Source: Clostridia bacterium (GTDB lineage Bacteria; Bacillota_A; Clostridia; Christensenellales; Aristaeellaceae). Taken from it: a stretch of 47,801 bases of DNA. Each line of letters opens with the position of its first letter. Positions within the stretch are counted from its first letter, which is position 1. The notes under the pieces were generated by a model that saw only the letters and a list, made by a program, of their open reading frames with translations, was not told where the DNA came from and ran no database searches. Both the position numbers and the translations under genes were made by a program. Shown in pieces: positions 23,148 through 32,508 of this stretch. The stretch spans positions 1 to 47,801 of the forward strand of contig JAFWYA010000046.1 in assembly GCA_017517815.1 (NCBI GenBank), given 5' to 3'.

Positions 23148-25388
23148 TTACAAAATCACTTCGCACTCCAGGCGGATATCATTGGATGCTGCACCCACCA
23201 GAATGCGGAAAACGCCCGGCTCCACCGTCCAGCGGTAGCGGATGTCCATCAGCTTGAACGCGTTTTCATCCAGATGGAAGGTCACTTCAGCGCTTTCGCC
23301 GCGTTTGAGGTGGATGCGCCTGAAAGCCTTCAGCAGCAGCGGTGGCGTGACGACTGAGCTTTCCACGTCATCCAGATACAGCTGCACCACCTCGTCGCCG
23401 TCCATATCACCCGCATTGCGTACCGTGCAGCACACATCCACCTCATGTGCAGCCGTTTTCTGAATGGTCAGACCGCTGTACTCAAAACGTGTATAACTCA
23501 GTCCAAAGCCGAAGGGGAACAGCGCGTCCTTAGGCCCTTCCAAAAACTCCGGTGCGCCGCCGGGCAGCATGGAATAATAACAGGGGATGCGCGTGGAACT
23601 GCGGGGCAGCGAAACAGGCAGTCTTCCTGCGGGATTATACCGGCCCAGCAGTACTTCCACAATGGCCTTTGCGCCGCTTTCGCCGCCGAAGAAGGCCATC
23701 ACCACCGCGTCGCACAGCTCGCTTTCCAGCGAAATATCCAGCGGCTTGCCGTTTTCCACCACAAGCACGAGCGGTTTGCCAAGTCCTGCCAGCTTTGTGA
23801 TCAACTCGCGCTGACGGCCGCTGAGTGTCAGTTCGCAGCGATCGCGTCCTTCGCCGCTGGTCACGGTATTGTCGCCGCCCACCATCACGATCACGTCACA
23901 CTCAGCTGCGATGGCAACGGCCTCGTCCACCTCATCGGCCAGCGCTTCCTCCGCCGCAGTGGTCAGATGCGGCTGACCGTCCACAATGCGGGGTTCGCTG
24001 CTGCCCGGGGTAATGGCGCAGCCGCTGCACTGGCGGATGGTTACCTGATCGCCCAGCGCCTGCTTCAGTTCCTCATAGACTGACGGCACATGGAACTGCG
24101 GGACGGACGAATACCCGCCCAGCTTCTGCGCCGCCGAGGAGGGGCCAATGAGCGCGATGGAGTTAACCGGCTTCAGGGGCAGCACGCCGTTGTTCTTCAG
24201 CAGCACCACTGATTCCTGCGCTGCGCGATGCGAAACAGCGCGATGATGATCGCAGCGGATGATCTGCTGATACGCCTCTTCATTGGTATAGGGGTTTTCA
24301 AACAGGCCCAGCTCCATCTTCACGCGCAGCACGCGGGTGACGATGTCGTCCAGCCGTTCCATCGAAAGGTACCCTTCCTGCACCAGTTCGATGATCGTCT
24401 GTTTCCAGAAGGCCGGCGGATAGTCGCAGCCCTGCACGTCCAGTCCGTTTCGCACGGCGATGCCGATGGCGGCCTTGTCGGTGGACACAATGCGGTGATC
24501 GGTTTTGATGCGCAGCACACCGCCCCAGTCCGACCGGGCATAGCCCTTCAGCTGCAGTCGGTCCTTCAGCACGTCCCTGAGGTACCACTCCGAGCACATC
24601 AGCGGGTCGCCGTCAACGGCGTTGTAGCTGACCATCACATTTCGCGCGCCGCCCTCGCGGATGCCCGCTTCAAACACGGGCAGATAGCAGCTTTCCACCT
24701 CGCGGTGGCCCGCACGGGCAGGCGAGCAGTTGGTGCCGCCCTCGGCAATGCCGTGCACACAGTAGTGCTTGGGCTCGGCCACCACCGCGTCCGGACGGGA
24801 CAGAGCGTCCTTCTGCTCACCGGAAATAACCGCTGCAGCCATGCGCGAAGACAGGTATGTGTCCTCGCCAAAGGTCTCCTCAATGCGCCCCCAGCGCGGC
24901 TCGCGCGCCACGTCCAGATTGGGCGCAAGGATCTCATGCACGCCCAGCGTACGCGCCTCCGCACCGATGGCTTTGCCGATCTCGTGCGCCAGTTCCGTGT
25001 CAAATGTCGCGCCCCAGTTGAGCGGCACAGGAAACACCGTGCCGCGGATACCGCTGATGCCATGCAGAGCCTCGCCGGTGAAAATGGCCGGAATGCCCCA
25101 GCGCGAATATTCGATAAAATGCCGCTGGATGCGGTTGAAGGCTGCAGGGGTGGAATACATGTCATGAATGAAGCCCATGCCGTCCTCACCAAATTCCTGC
25201 AGCAGGCGTTCTGTATCGAACTCCGTATCCGGCTCAACCGAACAGCCGTGCTTTTCACACGGACGGGTGGCATACTCCACGCCGCGCATCATGCAGGTCT
25301 GCGCAGCCTTTTCCTCAAGGCTCATACGCCCCACCAGATCCGCTACACGGCGAGCAATGGGCAGAGAGGCGTTTTGATAATCAAACAT
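23148..25388 (-). CDS. GH3 beta-glycosidase
   Basis: About 746 residues of family GH3, with TIM barrel, alpha/beta sandwich and C-terminal fibronectin type III-like domain. The nucleophile is Asp287 in ARSDWGG; the acid/base candidate is Glu513 in SGEGRDRCELTLSG. There is no signal peptide, so it acts on imported oligosaccharides, probably releasing beta-linked glucose or xylose. The start is ATG 25386-25388 after AAGGAGG; upstream in-frame codons run through the promoter and the neighbouring terminator and are not used. It has its own promoter (25423-25451) and is adjacent to the second sugar transporter operon. Confidence 0.95.
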   Translation of the reverse strand: MFDYQNASLPIARRVADLVGRMSLEEKAAQTCMMRGVEYATRPCEKHGCSVEPDTEFDTERLLQEFGEDGMGFIHDMYSTPAAFNRIQRHFIEYSRWGIPAIFTGEALHGISGIRGTVFPVPLNWGATFDTELAHEIGKAIGAEARTLGVHEILAPNLDVAREPRWGRIEETFGEDTYLSSRMAAAVISGEQKDALSRPDAVVAEPKHYCVHGIAEGGTNCSPARAGHREVESCYLPVFEAGIREGGARNVMVSYNAVDGDPLMCSEWYLRDVLKDRLQLKGYARSDWGGVLRIKTDHRIVSTDKAAIGIAVRNGLDVQGCDYPPAFWKQTIIELVQEGYLSMERLDDIVTRVLRVKMELGLFENPYTNEEAYQQIIRCDHHRAVSHRAAQESVVLLKNNGVLPLKPVNSIALIGPSSAAQKLGGYSSVPQFHVPSVYEELKQALGDQVTIRQCSGCAITPGSSEPRIVDGQPHLTTAAEEALADEVDEAVAIAAECDVIVMVGGDNTVTSGEGRDRCELTLSGRQRELITKLAGLGKPLVLVVENGKPLDISLESELCDAVVMAFFGGESGAKAIVEVLLGRYNPAGRLPVSLPRSSTRIPCYYSMLPGGAPEFLEGPKDALFPFGFGLSYTRFEYSGLTIQKTAAHEVDVCCTVRNAGDMDGDEVVQLYLDDVESSVVTPPLLLKAFRRIHLKRGESAEVTFHLDENAFKLMDIRYRWTVEPGVFRILVGAASNDIRLECEVIL

Positions 25389-25422
25389 AACGATGTCCTC
25401 CTTGGCAAGCGGTGGTACTATC

Positions 25423-25451
25423 ATTGTACTGAAATGACACACGGATTTCAA
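25423..25451 (-). promoter_or_regulatory. Promoter of the GH3 gene
   Basis: TTGAAA (25446-25451), 17-bp spacer, TACAAT (25423-25428) on the minus strand, between the upstream terminator and the GH3 ribosome site. Confidence 0.75.
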
Positions 25452-25465
25452 TCCGCTTACGACAA

Positions 25466-25499
25466 AAAGACCTTTGCACAAAAACGTGCAAAGGTCTTT
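25466..25499 (-). terminator. Terminator of the second sugar transporter operon
   Basis: Perfect 14-bp stem (25466-25479 with 25486-25499) followed on the minus strand by a T run, 11 bp after the esterase stop. Confidence 0.9.
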
Positions 25500-25509
25500 G
25501 GGATCATGA

Positions 25510-26331
25510 TCACTTCTGATCCAGCCAGTCAAGCACAGCAGGCAGATGGCCGTCCCAGTACAGCCAGTCATGAACGCCGTGATCCTCGATGTAGCGGTGT
25601 TCAATGCCCAGCTTTTCCAGATGCGCGTGGAACCTGCGGTTGGGCTCGATCGCCAGCACATCCTCCGTTCCGCACCACATGCAAACGGCAGGCAGCACGT
25701 CCTTTTGCGCGGCCTTTTCCGCCAGCAGGAACAGATTGTTGGTTTCGTCCTTCATGAAGCGTTCACGTGAACCGTAGGTCGCCAAAAACTGCATCATGCC
25801 CTGAAACTGTCGTGCGTCCAGCTGATCGCGCTTTTCGTACAGTTCCTCCAGCGTGCTGATATCCGCACAGGCGGGAGCCAGCAGCGCTGCACGATCACAC
25901 CCGGCCGACATTGCTGCAATGCGGCTGAAGCGCTCCGGATACTTAAAGCCCAGCTTCAGCGCACCATAGCCGCCCATGGACAAGCCCGCCGCCCACAGAT
26001 GCTCGCGGTCAGTCAGCACAGGCAGATAGGCCGCACACACTTCCGGCAGTTCATCCGCCACAAAGTCAAAATAGCGCGAGCCGGCGTACTGGTTGGTGTA
26101 GGACCCCATATGCGTGGCAGGGGTCACGATCACCACCTGATGCTCGCGCGCATGCCTTTCCAGCGCGCTCAGGCGCATATAGCTGCTTTCGCAGTCCGAC
26201 ATACCGTGCAGCAGCAGCACAAGCGGCATGCGCGGCTGCCACTGGCTGCGGTACAGCTCCGGCAAAACCGCCTCCAGCCTAACCTCCATGCCCAGTGCGC
26301 GGGAGAAATAGGTAAATGTCATGTGTGCCAT
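25510..26331 (-). CDS. Putative esterase of the FrmB/EstA type
   Basis: 273 residues of the alpha/beta hydrolase 'putative esterase' family (S-formylglutathione hydrolase, feruloyl and acetylxylan esterase relatives). The nucleophile is Ser118 in AGLSMGGYGALK; the oxyanion region is LLLHGMSD, and the catalytic His lies in DHGVHDWLYWD. No signal peptide, hence cytoplasmic. It starts 5 bp after the permease stop, in the transporter operon, so it probably removes acyl groups from imported oligosaccharides before GH3 action. The exact acyl substrate is unknown. Confidence 0.88.
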   Translation of the reverse strand: MAHMTFTYFSRALGMEVRLEAVLPELYRSQWQPRMPLVLLLHGMSDCESSYMRLSALERHAREHQVVIVTPATHMGSYTNQYAGSRYFDFVADELPEVCAAYLPVLTDREHLWAAGLSMGGYGALKLGFKYPERFSRIAAMSAGCDRAALLAPACADISTLEELYEKRDQLDARQFQGMMQFLATYGSRERFMKDETNNLFLLAEKAAQKDVLPAVCMWCGTEDVLAIEPNRRFHAHLEKLGIEHRYIEDHGVHDWLYWDGHLPAVLDWLDQK

Positions 26332-26335
26332 GTCA

Positions 26336-27166
26336 TCATCCCTTCACAGCACCGGCCATCATACCGCCGATGATCTGCTTCTGCATGAAGAAGTAGAAGA
26401 TCATCATGGGCAGCATGGACACCAGCAGGCAGGCAAACACCAGCGGATACTGCGTGGCATGTTCGCCCTTGAAGTTGTACTGGAACAGCACCAGCGTGCG
26501 TTCCTCAGGCAGCTTCAGAAGCAGGCTGGGCAGCAGGTAGTCGTTCCAGAACCACAGGCAGTTTTTAATCAGCACAGTGATGATGATGGGCTTCATCACC
26601 GGGTACATGATACGCGTGAACACCTGGAAGGTACTGGCGCCGTCGATGTAGGCCGCCTCTTCCATATCAGTGGGGATGCTGGCCAGATAGCCCGTGATGA
26701 GGAACACGCCTTCGCAAGTCGCGCCGCCCAGATAGATGAGCACAAGGCCTGTCTGGTTGGCCAGGTTCATGCTGTTGAGCAGCTTGATCACGGGGATCAT
26801 GCGCACAAGGAACGGCACGAAGATGCCGGCCACCATGTAGTAATACAGGAAGTGGTACGCCTTGGATGTGTGCATGCGGCGTGAAATGGGATAGGCCGCC
26901 ATGGGCAGCATCACAGCGCAGCCAAGCAGGCTGATGACCGTCAGTTTGACGGAGTTCATCAGCGAATCCATAAAGGTGGGCTTGGCGAAGATGGTTTTGA
27001 AGTTTTCCAGATTCAGAGTCTGCGGCAGCGCAAAGAAGTAGGAGTACAGCTCCATATCCGTCTTGAAAGCCGAAACAATCGTCAGATAGAACGGAATGAG
27101 TACGATGAAGAGACCCGCCAGCAGCACTACGAAAGTACAGGTGCGCAAAATTCGCTGATTTCTCAT
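26336..27166 (-). CDS. ABC sugar permease, MalG type
   Basis: 276-residue six-helix CUT1 permease. The EAA loop reads EAAYIDGASTFQVFTRIMYPVM. Its ATG overlaps the stop of the partner permease by 4 bp, showing translational coupling. Third gene of the operon binding protein-permease-permease-esterase. As with the first transporter, no ATPase gene is adjacent. Confidence 0.93.
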   Translation of the reverse strand: MRNQRILRTCTFVVLLAGLFIVLIPFYLTIVSAFKTDMELYSYFFALPQTLNLENFKTIFAKPTFMDSLMNSVKLTVISLLGCAVMLPMAAYPISRRMHTSKAYHFLYYYMVAGIFVPFLVRMIPVIKLLNSMNLANQTGLVLIYLGGATCEGVFLITGYLASIPTDMEEAAYIDGASTFQVFTRIMYPVMKPIIITVLIKNCLWFWNDYLLPSLLLKLPEERTLVLFQYNFKGEHATQYPLVFACLLVSMLPMMIFYFFMQKQIIGGMMAGAVKG

Positions 27167-28053
27167 TCGTACACCTTCTTTCGGTTGGTCAGATAGATCT
27201 GAACCACAGAGATGGAAATAATGACGATAGCCAGCACGATGGCCTCAGCAACGCCCGTGGAGAACTTCAGCTCGTTAAACGCATGCTTCATAATCAGCAT
27301 CGTCACGCTCTCGGTGCGTCCGGCAGGGCCGCCGTCAGTCAGGGCCAGAATGTAGTCGTAAATCATCAGGCTTTCCTTCAGTGCCAACACCAAAATCATG
27401 CTGATGGTGGGCAGCAGGAAAGGCATCGTGATGTGGCGGAACACCTTCCAGCCATTGGCGCCGTCCAGCTGGGCCGATTCGATCAGCTCGCCCGGAATGG
27501 TCTGCAATCCAGCAAGCACCAGCACGGTGGGAATACACACACCCTGCCATAGGTTGACGAACAGAATGCCGAACTTCGCCTTTTCAGGGTCAATGAGGAT
27601 ATTGTTTTTCAGCCATTCCCATCCGGCCGCTTCGCCCACAGCGGGAAGGCCATGGCCAAAAATCTGGCGGAAGATCATGCCACAGCTGAGCATACCGATG
27701 ACCGCCGGGAAGAAATAGGCCGAGCGGAAGAAGGAACGGCCGGGGATTTTCTGGTTAAGCAGCAGGCCCAGCACCACTGCCAGCAGCACCAGCAGCAGCA
27801 CATACATCAGCACATAGCTGCCGTTGAAGCTGATGGCACGCAGAAAGCGGGAGTCCTTGAACATGCGCACATAGTTGCGGAATCCCACAAACTTGTACGT
27901 GCGCTTGATACCGTTCCAGTTGGTAAAGCTGTAATACAGGCCCACGAAAATCGGGAAAATGGTAAACAGGGTATACAGAATAAAGTTGGGCGCGACAAAC
28001 AGCGCATGCGTTACATCGCGGTCCCAGTCGCGGCGTTTCTTGGTTTTGGCCAC
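27163..28053 (-). CDS. ABC sugar permease, MalF/UgpA type
   Basis: About 296 residues with six membrane helices. The EAA loop reads ESAQLDGANGWKVFRHITMPFL. The start is assigned to GTG 28051-28053, 10 nt after GGGAGG; the in-frame ATG 57 nt upstream lies inside the intercistronic hairpin and lacks a site. The N-terminus is basic (AKTKKRRDWDRD). Partner of the MalG-type permease downstream. Confidence 0.9.
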   Translation of the reverse strand: MAKTKKRRDWDRDVTHALFVAPNFILYTLFTIFPIFVGLYYSFTNWNGIKRTYKFVGFRNYVRMFKDSRFLRAISFNGSYVLMYVLLLVLLAVVLGLLLNQKIPGRSFFRSAYFFPAVIGMLSCGMIFRQIFGHGLPAVGEAAGWEWLKNNILIDPEKAKFGILFVNLWQGVCIPTVLVLAGLQTIPGELIESAQLDGANGWKVFRHITMPFLLPTISMILVLALKESLMIYDYILALTDGGPAGRTESVTMLIMKHAFNELKFSTGVAEAIVLAIVIISISVVQIYLTNRKKVYE

Positions 28054-28088
28054 GGCTTTACGTCCTCCCTTCCAGCATAAAACAAAGA

Positions 28089-28119
28089 GCGTTCCCCGAC
28101 GCTCATGCACGGGGAACGC
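28089..28119 (-). terminator. Intercistronic hairpin after binding-protein gene
   Basis: Perfect 10-bp stem (28089-28098 with 28110-28119), 11-nt loop, beginning 15 bp past the binding-protein stop. No long T run follows, so mRNA 3' end protection is as likely as termination. Confidence 0.75.
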
Positions 28120-28133
28120 CCTGATATGCGGGG

Positions 28134-29357
28134 TTATTCGGCGTCGGCGTAGAAGTCGACAGTCATGGTATCCATGTTCTCGATGAAGGCGTTCACGTCG
28201 CCATCCAGCAGCAGCTGCTGCAGCATGATCTGGATCTCATCACGGTAGCCGGCCGGCCAGTAGGTGGAGGGGATCAGAGCGAAGCGGCCGTCCTGCAGAG
28301 CGGCGGAGATCGCGCTCATGTGGGGGATCTCATAGTTGGTGCCCAGGATGACGTTGGGGTTCTTGTCACCCTCGGCGAACTTCTGAGCAGCCTCGGGGCT
28401 GACGAAGTAGTTGAGGAACTTCTTGGCGCCTTCGACGTTGTCGCTGTCAGCGCCGATGGTCAGAGCGATGTCAACAGTGCCGCAGGTGAAGGGTTCCACG
28501 CCGCTGAAGGTAGGAGGAATGACAGCCTCGTACTTCAGGTCGGGGTTGAGGTTCATGAACACGCTGTTGCCCCAGGTGCCGCTGAACAGCATGGCCACTT
28601 CGCCGGAAGCGAACATACGGTTGCAGTCGTCATCGTCGGTGCTGAGGGGATCCAGGCCGGCGAAACGGGTCAGGGCGTACCACTTCTCGATGTAATCGAC
28701 GAAAGCGGGGAAATCCTTGTGAGAAGCGCCTTCAGCAACGGCCTCGGCGATCTTCCAGGCTTCGTGATCCACGCAGCCGCCCAGCAGGCGCTCGTAGTTC
28801 TGGCCCAGGTTGCCGGTGCTCTTGCCGGGCAGGGCGAAGGGGTTGATGCCGGCGGCCTTCAGGGCTTCGCAAACGGCGATCAGCTCATCATAGGTCTTGG
28901 GGATCTCCAGGCCCTGAGCGGTGAAGACGTCGGTGTTGATGTAGAGGGCATAGCCGTTCATGGTGATGGGCAGAACGTAGTTCTTGCCGTTATGAGAGGC
29001 CAGCTGGATGATGTCGGGGCTGACGCGGCTGAGGAACTCTTCGCCGGTCAGGTCGAGGAAATAGCCTTCGTCCATCATGTTGAAGTATGCGCTCTGCAGA
29101 TATACGCCGCCGATGTCGGGGATATCGTTGGAGGCAACGCGGCCCAGGAAGGTGCTGCCGTCAGCAGTGGTGGTCTGCACAACCTTCACGTCGGGGTTGG
29201 CGGCGGAGAAATCAGCAATGATCTGGTCGTAGATCTCGATGGCTTCCTTCTTCTGGGAGTAGAGTTCCACAGTGCCGGCTTCCAGCGCTGCCATAGCGGG
29301 CATGGCGGTGAGGATCATCAGCAGGCTCAGAAGGAGGGCGATGCATTTACGAGTCAT
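28134..29357 (-). CDS. Extracellular sugar-binding protein of ABC transporter
   Basis: 407-residue SBP_bac_1 family protein. Sec signal in residues 1-24 (MTRKCIALLLSLLMILT then AMA before ALEAG) without a lipobox. The mature part starts TVELYSQKKEAIEIYDQIIADF and carries the family's hinge segments. First gene of the operon; ATG follows AGAAGG. It has a promoter with a degenerate -35 and an inverted repeat across the spacer. It diverges from the sensor kinase gene, a common layout for YesMN-type control of uptake. Substrate presumably an oligosaccharide cut by the GH3 enzyme. Confidence 0.93.
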   Translation of the reverse strand: MTRKCIALLLSLLMILTAMPAMAALEAGTVELYSQKKEAIEIYDQIIADFSAANPDVKVVQTTTADGSTFLGRVASNDIPDIGGVYLQSAYFNMMDEGYFLDLTGEEFLSRVSPDIIQLASHNGKNYVLPITMNGYALYINTDVFTAQGLEIPKTYDELIAVCEALKAAGINPFALPGKSTGNLGQNYERLLGGCVDHEAWKIAEAVAEGASHKDFPAFVDYIEKWYALTRFAGLDPLSTDDDDCNRMFASGEVAMLFSGTWGNSVFMNLNPDLKYEAVIPPTFSGVEPFTCGTVDIALTIGADSDNVEGAKKFLNYFVSPEAAQKFAEGDKNPNVILGTNYEIPHMSAISAALQDGRFALIPSTYWPAGYRDEIQIMLQQLLLDGDVNAFIENMDTMTVDFYADAE

Positions 29358-29417
29358 GGTTCAGCCTTCTTTCTTTGATTTTTTTGAGCGTCGCGCGCTC
29401 CGTTTGATGTTGGTTTG

Positions 29418-29446
29418 ATTATACGTTTCTTCCCAGGCAAAAGAAA
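29418..29446 (-). promoter_or_regulatory. Activator-dependent-looking promoter of second sugar operon
   Basis: TATAAT (29418-29423) with a poor -35 TTTCTT (29441-29446) at 17 bp on the minus strand. Confidence 0.6.
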
Positions 29447-29448
29447 CG
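29424..29448. promoter_or_regulatory. Inverted repeat spanning the -35 and spacer
   Basis: Perfect 8-bp arms CGTTTCTT (29424-29431) and AAGAAACG (29441-29448) separated by 9 bp, directly abutting the -10. It is a candidate site for the AraC-type response regulator or for a separate repressor. Confidence 0.6.
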
Positions 29449-29518
29449 CCACTTTCCATAAAAACTTACCATCATTTCAGATAATTTCACTTCCGGCAGT
29501 TTTACGGCCAAAAAGCAC

Positions 29519-29547
29519 TTGCTTATGTAACATAACGCCATTAAAAT
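29519..29547 (+). promoter_or_regulatory. Promoter of the two-component operon
   Basis: TTGCTT (29519-29524), 17-bp spacer, TAAAAT (29542-29547), about 37 bp before the kinase start. Confidence 0.6.
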
Positions 29548-29583
29548 GATAATGATCCTTGCAGAACAGGGGGCTTTTTTGTT

Positions 29584-31353
29584 ATGGAAAAACGCCGGTG
29601 TGCCAAAACCATCGCTTCCCGTCTGCGCAGCATTGCCATCATTCAGGTTGTGCTGTGCGCGATGCTGTTTTTGTTTCTGGTGGTCAACCAGCCCTTTCAG
29701 TCCTACCGCCAGTATCAGCAAAGCACCTCGCAGACTGCCGCACTGTTTTCAACCACTGCCTCTGACGTTATTTCCACGCTGGTGGACGCCAGCAAGTACG
29801 CCGGTCAGATTCTGACCAATACCGAAAAAACGTTTATCGCCCAGGCGCTCAGCGACAGCACGCCTTTGCAGAGCAATCTGGATTTCTGCCGTGATTTTTA
29901 CAAGCATGCCAAAACCCTGACCGAGCAGCACAGCTATCTGGACAAGGCGGCTGTGTTTGACTTGAACGGCAGCGCAGTGTATGTACCCCGCAACCGCAGT
30001 TCCTACTATCTGACCAAATCCCAGGCTGACGCTCCATGGCTGCAAAAGGCCATTGCTGCACGCGGCGGTGCAGTCATCATTCCCCCGTCGGATGACGCAT
30101 CAGGCCTGCCTCCCATTTTTGAACAGGACGTGGTGGTCGCCCGCGCCGTATTCGACCCGCTGAAGCTGCGCGCCAGCGGCGTGTATGTGCTGAGCATTCC
30201 GCGAGACTCTCTCGAAACCGTTTTTGATACCTACCGTGTGCACAGCGAGCAGACCTACGCGCTGATTTATAATGGCCGCATGCTGCTGAGCCGCTTTGAC
30301 TCCCCTCTCCCCTCCGCCGATGATACTCCTCTGCGGGCACTTGTGTCCCAGACGCTGAAGCAGGACGGAACGTTCTACCTGTACAGCACGTACCGCTTTG
30401 CGCGCAACAGTTACGTCATCATTCGCACTCCCGCAAAAGCGGTGCTTTCGCAGATCTTTAAGATCAACGCAGCGCTGCTCGCCGTGGTGTTTGCGGTGCT
30501 GTGTCTGTTTGTTTCGGTCATCTGGCGGCTGATCAACGCCATTGTACGTCCGCTGCAAAGCCTGACCGGCGCGCTGGACGCCACCACCGATTCCTTCTTT
30601 CCCACCGTTGTACCTGCCGACCTGCCGGCTGATCTGGAACCGCTGTTCAACGCCTACAACCGCATGTCATCGCGCATCGACCTGCTGGTCAATGAAGGAC
30701 TGCGCAAGGACGTGGCACGCCGCGAGATCGAGCTGCAGCTGCTGCGCACGCAGATCAATCCGCATTACCTGTATAATACGTTGGAATGCATTCATATGCG
30801 TGCCTACATCAATCACGATTATGAAGTGGCCCGTATGGCGGAACTGCTGGGCGCCAATCTGCAGTACGGTCTGCGCGCCACCAACGCCCGTGTGCCCCTG
30901 TACATGGAGTTTGAAAAAGCCGGCGAATACATCACGCTGGTTGGTTATCACTACGGCGAGCGTGTGCGGCTGGTGAGCCATCTGGACGACAGCATCCGTG
31001 ACTGCATGGTGATCAAGCTGCTGCTGCAGCCTCTCATCGAAAACGCCATTCAGCATGGCCTTACACCCGAACGGCCGCTCAACATCGAGGTGCTGGGCTA
31101 TGCTGCCGATGAAAACCGCCTGTGTCTGCAGGTATCCGACGACGGCGAGGGCATGACCGCCGAAGCCTGCGAAGCGCTGATGCACAGGCTGGAGGAAGAG
31201 CACGGCGAAGGCGCGATCGGCCTGCGCAACGTTCACCGCAGGCTGCGGCTGCGCTACGGCGCTGCTTACGGCGTAACGGTACGCAGCATTCCGCAGCAGT
31301 CCACCGTTGTTACCCTCACCCTGCCCCGTGAATATGGAAAGGAAGAAGTATGA
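29584..31353 (+). CDS. YesM-type sensor histidine kinase
   Basis: 589-residue membrane kinase of the LytS/YesM class. A first membrane helix at about 15-37 is followed by a large extracellular sensor region to about 290. A second helix spans 296-317, then comes a HAMP domain. The phosphoacceptor His394 lies in TQINPHYLYNTLE, the N box is IENAIQHGL and the G box SDDGEGM. It probably senses an extracellular sugar and phosphorylates the downstream regulator. The ATG follows AGGGGG at 10 nt. The gene overlaps the regulator by 4 bp and diverges from the sugar transporter operon. Confidence 0.95.
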   Translation: MEKRRCAKTIASRLRSIAIIQVVLCAMLFLFLVVNQPFQSYRQYQQSTSQTAALFSTTASDVISTLVDASKYAGQILTNTEKTFIAQALSDSTPLQSNLDFCRDFYKHAKTLTEQHSYLDKAAVFDLNGSAVYVPRNRSSYYLTKSQADAPWLQKAIAARGGAVIIPPSDDASGLPPIFEQDVVVARAVFDPLKLRASGVYVLSIPRDSLETVFDTYRVHSEQTYALIYNGRMLLSRFDSPLPSADDTPLRALVSQTLKQDGTFYLYSTYRFARNSYVIIRTPAKAVLSQIFKINAALLAVVFAVLCLFVSVIWRLINAIVRPLQSLTGALDATTDSFFPTVVPADLPADLEPLFNAYNRMSSRIDLLVNEGLRKDVARREIELQLLRTQINPHYLYNTLECIHMRAYINHDYEVARMAELLGANLQYGLRATNARVPLYMEFEKAGEYITLVGYHYGERVRLVSHLDDSIRDCMVIKLLLQPLIENAIQHGLTPERPLNIEVLGYAADENRLCLQVSDDGEGMTAEACEALMHRLEEEHGEGAIGLRNVHRRLRLRYGAAYGVTVRSIPQQSTVVTLTLPREYGKEEV

Positions 31354-32492
31354 TCACCTACCATGTTTTGCTGGCTGACGATGATACCAGCATCACCAAA
31401 GGCCTGAGCGATATCCTGCGCGGTCATTTTCCCGGGCGCTTTACGCTGCACTGCGCTTCCAGCGGCACAGAGCTGAGAACACTTTTGTGCACCGTGCCTG
31501 CTGCGCTGGTCATCACCGACATCAAGATGCCGGGAATGACCGGACTGGAATGCCTGCAGTTCATCCGTTCGCAAGGGCTCCGGTGCGAAGTGGTGCTGCT
31601 CAGCGGCTACGACGACTATGCGCTCATCCGTCAGGCGCTCAAGCTCAATGTGCTGGATTATATGCTCAAACCCGTGCACATCGACTCGCTGGTCAGGCTT
31701 ATCAGCGACGTGCTGCCAAAACTTGAGCAGCGCACATTTGCTCCTGCCGCCGATGAAAAAACGGAAGAACCCGTTCTGCATAGCATGCCTTATTTCGACA
31801 TTGCCGCAAGCCAGCCGCTGAACAGCACAGGGCTCAACAGTGCGCTGGAGGATTTCATGAGCAGCATGCAAAGCATGGATCCTTCAGGGGTAGAAAGCGC
31901 GCTGAAAACCTTTTTCGAAGGCAACGACGGAAGCGTGCTTGACGAAACCGCCACCAAAAACGCGCTGATCCGCTGTGTTTACCTGCTGATGGAACGCATA
32001 CCGGCCATGATCCACATCATCGCCGAAAACAAGCTGACACATTTTGACGCCGTCAGCAGCATCAAAAATCTGCCTACGCTCAGTCAGCTGCGCGACCGGC
32101 TGATCGAAACCTTTCTGCACGACCTGGAGCAGCTGCGCCTGAGCATTGAAAAGCGCGACCAGTATCTGGTGGCGCAGGCAAAGCTCTACATTGCGCAGCA
32201 TTACATGGAAAACCCAACGCTGGAGGAGATCTCCGGCGAGCTGCACATGAACGCCGCCTATTTCAGCACGCTGTTTAAGCAGCTCAGCGGCGTTACCTTC
32301 CGCGAATATCTGCGGCAGGAGCGTATATCGCAGGCACAGCGGCTGATCCGAGAAGGCACATGCAGGCTTTACGAAATTGCAGAACGTGTGGGTTATCAAA
32401 ATGCAAGCCACTTCAACCGCGCCTTCAAGGAAGTGACCGGCGTAACGCCGTCGGTATGGGCGCTGCATAACAAAGGCAAACGAAGCAAATGA
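31350..32492 (+). CDS. YesN-type response regulator with AraC output domain
   Basis: 380 residues. The receiver domain carries the phosphorylation site Asp57 in ITDIKMPGMTG, the Ser/Thr position in LLSGYDDY and Lys in YMLKPV. A middle region of about 120 residues follows. The C-terminal ~100 residues hold two AraC-type helix-turn-helix motifs, seen in LEEISGELHMNAAYFSTLFK and LYEIAERVGYQNASHFNRAF. The ATGA overlap with the kinase gene shows coupled translation. It probably activates the divergent transporter operon from sites near 29424-29448. Confidence 0.95.
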   Translation: MITYHVLLADDDTSITKGLSDILRGHFPGRFTLHCASSGTELRTLLCTVPAALVITDIKMPGMTGLECLQFIRSQGLRCEVVLLSGYDDYALIRQALKLNVLDYMLKPVHIDSLVRLISDVLPKLEQRTFAPAADEKTEEPVLHSMPYFDIAASQPLNSTGLNSALEDFMSSMQSMDPSGVESALKTFFEGNDGSVLDETATKNALIRCVYLLMERIPAMIHIIAENKLTHFDAVSSIKNLPTLSQLRDRLIETFLHDLEQLRLSIEKRDQYLVAQAKLYIAQHYMENPTLEEISGELHMNAAYFSTLFKQLSGVTFREYLRQERISQAQRLIREGTCRLYEIAERVGYQNASHFNRAFKEVTGVTPSVWALHNKGKRSK

Positions 32493-32508
32493 ATCAGGAG
32501 GTACACAA

